DNA of 38,874 nt from Ornithomonoglobus_A sp045532455 (GTDB lineage Bacteria > Bacillota > Clostridia > UBA1381): the NCBI GenBank assembly GCA_045532455.1, contig JAZSFX010000014.1, forward strand, positions 1 to 38,874. The letters run 5' to 3'. Positions 33,313 to 38,874 of the stretch are shown piece by piece (the first letter of the stretch is position 1; every line of letters starts with the position of its first letter). A model generated the notes under the pieces. The model searched no databases. It was not told where the DNA came from and worked only from the letters and a program-made list of their open reading frames with translations. A program made the position numbers and the translations under genes.

Positions 33313-33948
33313 ATGGATAACAAAAGTGTACCAAGTGTTGTTATAAACAGACTTCCCCGATACTACAGATATTTAGGAGACTTGCTTAGTCAGGGAATTT
33401 TGCGCATATCCTCTGCAAAGCTCTCCAAAAAGATGGGTGTAACCGCCTCGCAAATCCGTCAGGATTTTAATTACTTCGGTGGTTTTGGTCAGCAGGGTTA
33501 CGGATATAACGTAGAATATTTATACAAAGAGATAGGTGAAATTCTTGGTCTTAACGAGGGTAACACCACCATAATAATCGGTGCCGGAAATCTCGGACAC
33601 GCTCTTGCTACACATCAGGGCTTTAAACGCCGCGGATTTAATCTTGTTGGAATATTCGATAACAACAAGGATATAATCGGCACTACCATAAACAATATGA
33701 AAGTCAGATCTGTCGATACCTTAGAAAGCTTTCTTGCAAAGAATAAGGTGGACATTGCAATACTTTCCGTACCAAAAATTTCAGTTCAGGAGGTTGCACA
33801 GACTGTTGCAAACTGCGGAGTGCGCGGTATTTTAAACTTCTCTTACAGAGAGCTCGAACTACCTGACGATATAATGGTCGAAAATATTCATATTTCCGAC
33901 CCTCTTATGACACTTTCGTATAAAATAAAAAGGGACACTAAAAAATAG
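33313..33948 (+). CDS. rex: Redox-sensing transcriptional repressor Rex
   Basis: NADH/NAD+-responsive repressor of fermentation and redox genes, 211 residues. The N-terminal winged helix (VINRLPRYYRYL, LSKKMGVTASQIRQDFNYFG) binds DNA; the Rossmann domain starts with IIGAGNLGHALA and continues FKRRGFNLVGIFDNN. Length and order are normal. It is the first gene of the rightward run rex, P-loop/Asp23, uvrB, small gene, uvrA. The run is close-spaced (about 20-80 bases), so co-transcription from the rex promoter is possible. Confidence 0.97.
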   Translation: MDNKSVPSVVINRLPRYYRYLGDLLSQGILRISSAKLSKKMGVTASQIRQDFNYFGGFGQQGYGYNVEYLYKEIGEILGLNEGNTTIIIGAGNLGHALATHQGFKRRGFNLVGIFDNNKDIIGTTINNMKVRSVDTLESFLAKNKVDIAILSVPKISVQEVAQTVANCGVRGILNFSYRELELPDDIMVENIHISDPLMTLSYKIKRDTKK

Positions 33949-33966
33949 AAAGGCTGCTAAATTTAA

Positions 33967-34788
33967 ATGAAAACAATCGCGTTTGTAGGTCCAAGCGGTA
34001 CGGGAAAAAGCTACCGTTCCATTTTTGTATCACGTCAGTATAATGCAGATGCCATTATAGATGACGGACTTTTAATATCACACGGCAAGGTAATTGCAGG
34101 CACTTCCGCAAAAAAGGAAAGCACGAGAATTGCCTCTGTTAAGCATGCACTTTTTATGAATGACAGTGATGCAAAAGAAGTAAAAGATGCACTGCAAAAG
34201 AGTAATATAAAGCGCTTAATGATACTTGGCACATCCGAAAAAATGGCACGGCAGATAGCAGGCCGTCTTGGTGTTGGACCAATAGAGCAAATTATACGCA
34301 TAGAAGACGTGTCAACTCCAAACGAAATAAAGACTGCACAAAATATGCGTATTACACAGGGCAAGCACGTAATACCCGTTCCCGCTCCCGAAATCAAGAA
34401 GGATTTTTCAGGGTACTTTTTGCACCCTTTACGCTTTTTCCAAAAAAATCTTGATACGGAAATTGACACCGAGGAATCGGATAAATCTATTGTACGTCCG
34501 TCTTTTTCGTATATGGGCGATTTTATGATTTCGGATAATGTGCTTATTAATATGACGGAGTACGAAGCTAAAAAAATAGAGGGTATTTATAAGATAAACA
34601 GTACCAATATCCGCAAAACTACTCACGGTGTTCACCTTGATATAAGTGCAACTTATGTTTACGGTTGCAACATTTTTGACGTATCACGCAAACTGCAGCT
34701 GATTGTGAGAAAAAATATAGAGGAATATACTGCAGTAAATGTAAGACGTGTTCATATATACGTTAAATCGTTATACGTGCAGGATTAA
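33967..34788 (+). CDS. P-loop NTPase fused to an Asp23/Gls24-like domain
   Basis: 273-residue protein with two parts. The N-terminal part opens with Walker A GPSGTGKSYRS and continues with a nucleotide-kinase-like layout (DAIIDDGLLI, LMILGTSEKMARQIAGRLGV). The C-terminal ~110 residues resemble the Asp23/Gls24 (DUF322) fold: HGVHLDISATYVYGCNIFDVSRKLQLIVRKN and YTAVNVRRVHIYVKSL follow the family pattern of a beta strand, G-nI--V, and a Vn-hV end. The middle is a linker of low complexity. Asp23 proteins act at the cell envelope or membrane; the role of an attached P-loop is not known to me. It sits between rex and uvrB. Confidence 0.65.
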   Translation: MKTIAFVGPSGTGKSYRSIFVSRQYNADAIIDDGLLISHGKVIAGTSAKKESTRIASVKHALFMNDSDAKEVKDALQKSNIKRLMILGTSEKMARQIAGRLGVGPIEQIIRIEDVSTPNEIKTAQNMRITQGKHVIPVPAPEIKKDFSGYFLHPLRFFQKNLDTEIDTEESDKSIVRPSFSYMGDFMISDNVLINMTEYEAKKIEGIYKINSTNIRKTTHGVHLDISATYVYGCNIFDVSRKLQLIVRKNIEEYTAVNVRRVHIYVKSLYVQD

Positions 34789-34831
34789 TTACATACATAC
34801 CATAATAAAAAGAAAGGGGGGGAAATTCAAA

Positions 34832-36793
34832 ATGGATACATTTAAGCTTAATGCACCGTTTGAGCCTACAGGCGACCAACCGCAAGCAATCAATACGCTT
34901 GTGGAGGGCTTTACATCGGGCAAAAAGCACCAGACACTTATGGGTGTTACAGGCTCGGGCAAGACATTTACAATGGCGAATATAATTGCAAAGTTAAATA
35001 AACCAACTATCGTACTTGCTCACAATAAGACTCTTGCGGCGCAGCTTTATGGCGAATTCAAAGAATTTTTCCCCGAAAACTGTGTTGAGTTTTTTGTTTC
35101 GTATTACGACTATTATCAGCCCGAGGCATATCTTCCGCAAACTGATACTTATATCGAAAAGAATTCAATGACAAACGAGGAGCTCGATAAGCTAAGGCAC
35201 AGTGCCACCTTTGCACTGTTAGAGAGAAAAGACGTGTTGATTGTTTCGTCAGTTTCGTGTATTTACGGTCTGGGCGACCCTGATGACTACAAAAATCTTA
35301 TGCTATCACTACGCGTGGGAATGGAGCAGGACCGCGACGAAATATTAAAAAAGCTTGTTTCGATGCAGTACGAACGCAACGATATAAACTTTATAAGAAA
35401 CAAATTCCGTGTCCGTGGCGATGTTCTGGAGATATTTCCTGCAAATAATGGTGAAAATGCAATACGTGTAGAATTCTTTGGCGACGAAATTGAGCGTATT
35501 TGCGAGGTTAATGTTGTTACGGGCGAGGTTGTGGGCATACGCAACCACGCGGTTATAACGCCCGCCTCGCACTATGTTACCACAAATGAAAAAATGCTAT
35601 TGGCCCTTGCCGCAATAGAAGAAGAAATGCACGAGCAGATAAAGTATTTTAAAGAACGCGATATGCTCATAGAAGCGCAGAGAATAGAGCAACGTACACT
35701 ATACGACCTCGAAATGCTTCAGGAAATTGGCTTTTGTCAGGGAATAGAAAACTATTCAAGGCATATAAGCGGCAGAGAAAAGGGCAGTGCACCATATACC
35801 CTGCTCGACTACTTCCCCGACGATTTTCTTATGATTATAGACGAGTCGCACGTTACAATACCTCAGGTAAGAGGAATGTACAATGGCGACAGAGCAAGAA
35901 AAGAAACCCTTATTAAGTACGGGTTCAGGTTACCGAGCGCGGCAGATAACCGTCCACTTAAGTTTGACGAATTCCAGAACAGACAAAGCTATGTTCTTTA
36001 TACGAGCGCAACGCCTGCGCAATATGAAAAGGATATTTCTCAGACAATAGCCGAGCAGATAATAAGACCAACAGGTCTTTTAGATCCCGAGATTTTTCTG
36101 CGACCAACCAAGCACCAGATTGATAATTTGGTAGAAGAAATAAGAATACAGACCCAGAAAGGATTCAGGACTCTTATTACTACACTCACCAAGAAAATGG
36201 CTGAGGATTTAACTGACTATCTAAAGGAAATCGGTATTAAGGTTACGTATATGCACTCGGATATAGATACTCTTGAGAGAACAGAAATTATAAAGGATTT
36301 AAGACTTGGTGTGCACGACGTGCTTGTCGGAATTAACCTCCTAAGAGAGGGGCTTGATATTCCCGAGGTTTCTCTTGTGGCTATACTCGACGCGGATAAA
36401 GAGGGATTTTTGAGAAGTGAAATGTCCTTAATCCAGACAATAGGCAGAGCCGCACGTAACAGTGAGGGCAAGGTAATTCTTTATGCAGATACCGTAACAG
36501 GCTCTATGAGGCGTGCAATAGACGAAACCGCAAGACGACGTCAGATACAGAGTAATTACAACAAAGAACACAACATTGTACCTAAGACTATCAAAAAGGA
36601 TATACGCGATAAAATCGAATCACTGAAGCCTATCGAGGAAAAAACACACGATAGCTTTGAATATACAAAGATAATAGCAAACTTAACTGCCGAGATGATT
36701 AAAGCGGCAGAAAATCTTGAATTTGAAGTGGCAGCAGAGCTTCGCGACAGAATAAGGAGAATTGAAAAGGAATATGAATCAGGAAATAACTAA
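34832..36793 (+). CDS. uvrB: Excinuclease ABC subunit B
   Basis: DNA-helicase-like damage-verification subunit of nucleotide excision repair, 653 residues. Walker A GVTGSGKTFTMA, the beta-hairpin YYDYYQPEAY, DEAD-like IIDESHV, SATP helicase motif III, and RTIQTIGRAARN-type motif VI (MSLIQTIGRAARN) are all present. The C-terminal UVR domain (IANLTAEMIKAAENLEFEVAAELRDRI) that meets UvrC is complete. The start at 34832 was taken because AGAAAGGGGGGG lies upstream; the longer frame overlaps the previous gene. Followed by an overlapping small gene and uvrA. Confidence 0.98.
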   Translation: MDTFKLNAPFEPTGDQPQAINTLVEGFTSGKKHQTLMGVTGSGKTFTMANIIAKLNKPTIVLAHNKTLAAQLYGEFKEFFPENCVEFFVSYYDYYQPEAYLPQTDTYIEKNSMTNEELDKLRHSATFALLERKDVLIVSSVSCIYGLGDPDDYKNLMLSLRVGMEQDRDEILKKLVSMQYERNDINFIRNKFRVRGDVLEIFPANNGENAIRVEFFGDEIERICEVNVVTGEVVGIRNHAVITPASHYVTTNEKMLLALAAIEEEMHEQIKYFKERDMLIEAQRIEQRTLYDLEMLQEIGFCQGIENYSRHISGREKGSAPYTLLDYFPDDFLMIIDESHVTIPQVRGMYNGDRARKETLIKYGFRLPSAADNRPLKFDEFQNRQSYVLYTSATPAQYEKDISQTIAEQIIRPTGLLDPEIFLRPTKHQIDNLVEEIRIQTQKGFRTLITTLTKKMAEDLTDYLKEIGIKVTYMHSDIDTLERTEIIKDLRLGVHDVLVGINLLREGLDIPEVSLVAILDADKEGFLRSEMSLIQTIGRAARNSEGKVILYADTVTGSMRRAIDETARRRQIQSNYNKEHNIVPKTIKKDIRDKIESLKPIEEKTHDSFEYTKIIANLTAEMIKAAENLEFEVAAELRDRIRRIEKEYESGNN

Positions 36794-37154
36794 AAGGGCA
36801 GTAGAAATAATTACCCAAAAGCTTTTAACTCCGCTGCTATATAAGGCAGAGGATGAGGAAAGTGTAAAATTTATTGGTTTTTTTGATACCAATATGGATT
36901 TTGCGGAAATAGAAAAAACCGAAATTTCACTTTCGGCATATATAGATGTGCCATTGGAGATAATAGACATACGTGAGTTTGAAGCGGCAGATATACTCCA
37001 TATCATTAATAACGCCGAGCTTGTGTATTCTATGCATCCCGTAATGGAAAACTATTTCAGGACCGCAATAACGAGCGAGCTTGAATTTTACAAGCAGATT
37101 AAAAAAAGCTATCTCGAGAGGAGAAATTCTACAGGTACATTCTACGTACAATAA
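36774..37154 (+). CDS. Small protein resembling a nucleotidyltransferase that lacks its catalytic motif
   Basis: About 126 residues, start overlapping the uvrB end. The C-terminal half (IDVPLEIIDIREFEAADILHIINNAELVYS, then FRTAITSELEFYKQIKKSYLERR) resembles the MNT (MntA-like) nucleotidyltransferase pattern of D(V/L)-D-L-x-A--l--Il--g-llY followed by E-x-Y-D-k. But the GSRARG--S-D-D active-site motif expected near the N-terminus is absent (FIGFFDTNMDFAEIEKTE instead). It may be a degenerate or non-catalytic family member. Start uncertain: AAGG lies only 3 bases before this ATG, and AAGGAG is 15 away; a TTG at 36762 is another choice. It sits between uvrB and uvrA. Confidence 0.55.
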   Translation: MNQEITKRAVEIITQKLLTPLLYKAEDEESVKFIGFFDTNMDFAEIEKTEISLSAYIDVPLEIIDIREFEAADILHIINNAELVYSMHPVMENYFRTAITSELEFYKQIKKSYLERRNSTGTFYVQ

Positions 37155-37168
37155 GGAGATATATTAAA

Positions 37169-38874
37169 TTGGATAAGTATATAAAAATACAAGGTGCACG
37201 TGAGCACAACTTAAAAAACATAAGTGTTAATATACCGCGCGAAAAACTGATTGTTCTGACGGGTCTAAGCGGAAGCGGAAAGTCATCACTTGCATTTGAT
37301 ACAATATATGCAGAGGGCCAAAGACGTTATGTGGAGTCGCTTTCTTCATATGCAAGACAGTTTTTAGGACAAATGGAAAAGCCTGAGGTAGACTATATCG
37401 AGGGACTTTCACCTGCAATAAGCATAGACCAGAAAACCACCTCAAAAAATCCGCGTTCGACTGTGGGTACGGTAACTGAAATATACGATTATCTTCGTTT
37501 GTTGTATGCACGTATTGGCGTGCCGCACTGTCCCGGGTGCGGAAAGGAAGTAAAAAAGCAGTCTATCGACCAGATGGTAGACCATGTTTTAGCTCTTGAC
37601 GAGAAAACAAGAATACAAATTCTTGCTCCCGTTATAAGAGGCAAAAAGGGTGAGCACAAAAAAATATTTGAACAAGCAAGAAAAGACGGATATGTGCGTG
37701 TGAGAGTTGATGGCGAAATGCACGACATCGAGGAAGACATCACACTGCAAAAGACGCACAAGCATAATATAGAGATAGTGGTTGACAGACTCATCATACG
37801 CGAGGATATTGTAAAACGTCTGACCGATTCTATGGAAACTGCGCTTAAAATTTCGGGCGATATTGTGATGGTTGAGGTTATAGGCGGTAAAACGCTCACA
37901 TTCAGCCAGAATTATGCCTGTGATGATTGCGGAATTAGTCTGCAGGAGTTATCTCCAAGACTGTTTTCTTTTAATAACCCATACGGTGCGTGTCCCAATT
38001 GCGACGGTTTGGGTGCATTATCAAAAATCGACCCTAACCTTATAATTGCAGATGAGGACTTATCACTTATTGAGGGTGCAGTTCACTGCAGTGGCTGGGC
38101 AGGTCCTGAGTTTCCCGACAGTATTGCACATATGTCGTATCAGGCAATAGCTAAATATTTTGGCGTTGATATAAATACTCCGTGGAAAAACCTACCAGAA
38201 GAAGTTAAAAAAGCAGTTCTCTACGGTACGGGCCAGACAAAACTTGAAATGGAATACAACCGAAGCTATGGCTCGGGCAAATATATGGCACCGTTTGAGG
38301 GTGTGGTAAACAACCTCGAAAGACGGTATCACGAAACAACTTCTGCATACACAAAATACGACCTCGAAAGATACATTCACGAGGTTAAATGTACAAAGTG
38401 TAACGGTGCAAGACTAAACGACGAGGTCCTATCCGTAACTGTTAACGGAGTTAATATTTATGAACTTACGTGTATGCCAATAAAGGAAGAAATGGAGTTT
38501 ATAGAAAATCTTAAGCTTACTGAGCGTGAAACAATGATTGCTGACCAGATTATAAAGGAAATCAAGGCACGTTTTCAGTTTTTGCTTGACGTTGGTCTTA
38601 ACTATCTTTCGCTTTCACGTTCATCGGGAACACTTTCGGGCGGTGAGGCGCAAAGAATTCGCCTTGCAACACAAATCGGCTCAGGCCTTATGGGTGTTTT
38701 ATATATCCTCGACGAGCCAAGCATTGGCTTGCACCAACGTGATAACGACAGATTAATAAATACACTCAAGCACTTGCGCGATTTAGGCAATACAGTTATC
38801 GTTGTTGAGCACGATACCGATACTATGTATGCCGCCGACCATATTATAGATATAGGTCCCGGTGCAGGAATACA
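37169..38874 (+). CDS. uvrA: Excinuclease ABC subunit A (C-terminus cut by window edge)
   Basis: DNA-damage-recognition ATPase of nucleotide excision repair; about 568 of the usual ~940 codons are visible. The start is TTG at 37169, ten bases after AAGGAG, which is why no ATG frame covers it. Features in order: first Walker A GLSGSGKSSLA, UvrB-interaction and CPGCG zinc region (HCPGCGKEV), CDDCGISLQELSPRLFSFN and CPNCDG cluster, then the ABC signature TLSGGEAQRIRLATQIGSGL and Walker B LYILDEPSIGLHQRD, and the H-loop VEHD near the right edge. No stop or frameshift is seen. Confidence 0.97.
   Translation, partial: MDKYIKIQGAREHNLKNISVNIPREKLIVLTGLSGSGKSSLAFDTIYAEGQRRYVESLSSYARQFLGQMEKPEVDYIEGLSPAISIDQKTTSKNPRSTVGTVTEIYDYLRLLYARIGVPHCPGCGKEVKKQSIDQMVDHVLALDEKTRIQILAPVIRGKKGEHKKIFEQARKDGYVRVRVDGEMHDIEEDITLQKTHKHNIEIVVDRLIIREDIVKRLTDSMETALKISGDIVMVEVIGGKTLTFSQNYACDDCGISLQELSPRLFSFNNPYGACPNCDGLGALSKIDPNLIIADEDLSLIEGAVHCSGWAGPEFPDSIAHMSYQAIAKYFGVDINTPWKNLPEEVKKAVLYGTGQTKLEMEYNRSYGSGKYMAPFEGVVNNLERRYHETTSAYTKYDLERYIHEVKCTKCNGARLNDEVLSVTVNGVNIYELTCMPIKEEMEFIENLKLTERETMIADQIIKEIKARFQFLLDVGLNYLSLSRSSGTLSGGEAQRIRLATQIGSGLMGVLYILDEPSIGLHQRDNDRLINTLKHLRDLGNTVIVVEHDTDTMYAADHIIDIGPGAGI

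Noticed and set aside
1..38874. CRISPR array, tRNA or rRNA genes, prophage or transposase
   Set aside because: No spaced direct repeats, cloverleaf-like sequence, rRNA signature or transposase/integrase motifs were recognised by reading; a dedicated scan was not possible.

Overview
The window reads as a chromosomal segment of an AT-rich, low-GC anaerobic Firmicute of the class Clostridia, probably an uncultured gut lineage. The basis is: an IspH protein fused to S1 RNA-binding domains next to cmk and plsC; a HutP-family protein in that same cluster; an HPr with both the His and the regulatory Ser sites; Rex; SLH-domain surface protein; strong purine-rich ribosome binding sites; TTGACA/TATAAT promoters. 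No rRNA, tRNA, CRISPR array, intact transposase or prophage was seen. I cannot name the species.

Layout. 1-1481 (minus): queF-queC-queD, late queuosine precursor synthesis, queD running off the left edge. 1613-4821 (minus): a GT39-like membrane glycosyltransferase overlapping an LtaS-like phosphoglycerol transferase. 4921-5403 (plus): a Cu/Zn superoxide dismutase family protein without signal peptide. 5545-9192 (minus): a large SLH/beta-helix surface protein that seems to have lost its last 46 codons to an in-frame TAA, behind a consensus promoter that sits in a large dyad. About 9540-9840: a decayed AraC regulator. 9876-13105 (minus): a sodium symporter translationally coupled to an acyl-CoA synthetase. 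13268-14467 (minus): two unrecognised coiled-coil proteins, one tail-anchored, one with a zinc ribbon. 14687-23212 (minus): a long housekeeping run uvrC, solute-binding lipoprotein, BaiN-like flavoprotein, HutP-like, cmk, plsC, ispH-S1. 23287-24858 (minus): HPr and recA, the latter with a SOS-box-like operator. 25168-26823 (minus): leuA. 26956-30559 (plus): TPP-riboswitch-controlled thiamine salvage operon cytX-thiM-thiE-thiD. 30677-33141 (minus): a secreted stalk-domain protein, then an FkbH-like protein and an acyl carrier protein. 33313 to the right edge (plus): rex, a P-loop/Asp23-like fusion, uvrB, a small nucleotidyltransferase-like protein and uvrA (partial).

How they work together. 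Three of the four nucleotide excision repair components (uvrA, uvrB, uvrC) and recA lie within 18 kb, though in separate transcription units. The thiamine operon carries only uptake, salvage kinases and coupling (HMP + thiazole to TMP), not de novo synthesis. The most unusual items are a pair of about 100-bp palindromic repeats placed in the same orientation just downstream of leuA and of thiD, whose flanking arms differ in sequence but still pair; the SLH gene with its in-frame stop and promoter dyad; the FkbH-ACP pair without any polyketide synthase, behind a promoter with a Rex-like site; and the P-loop/Asp23 fusion between rex and uvrB.
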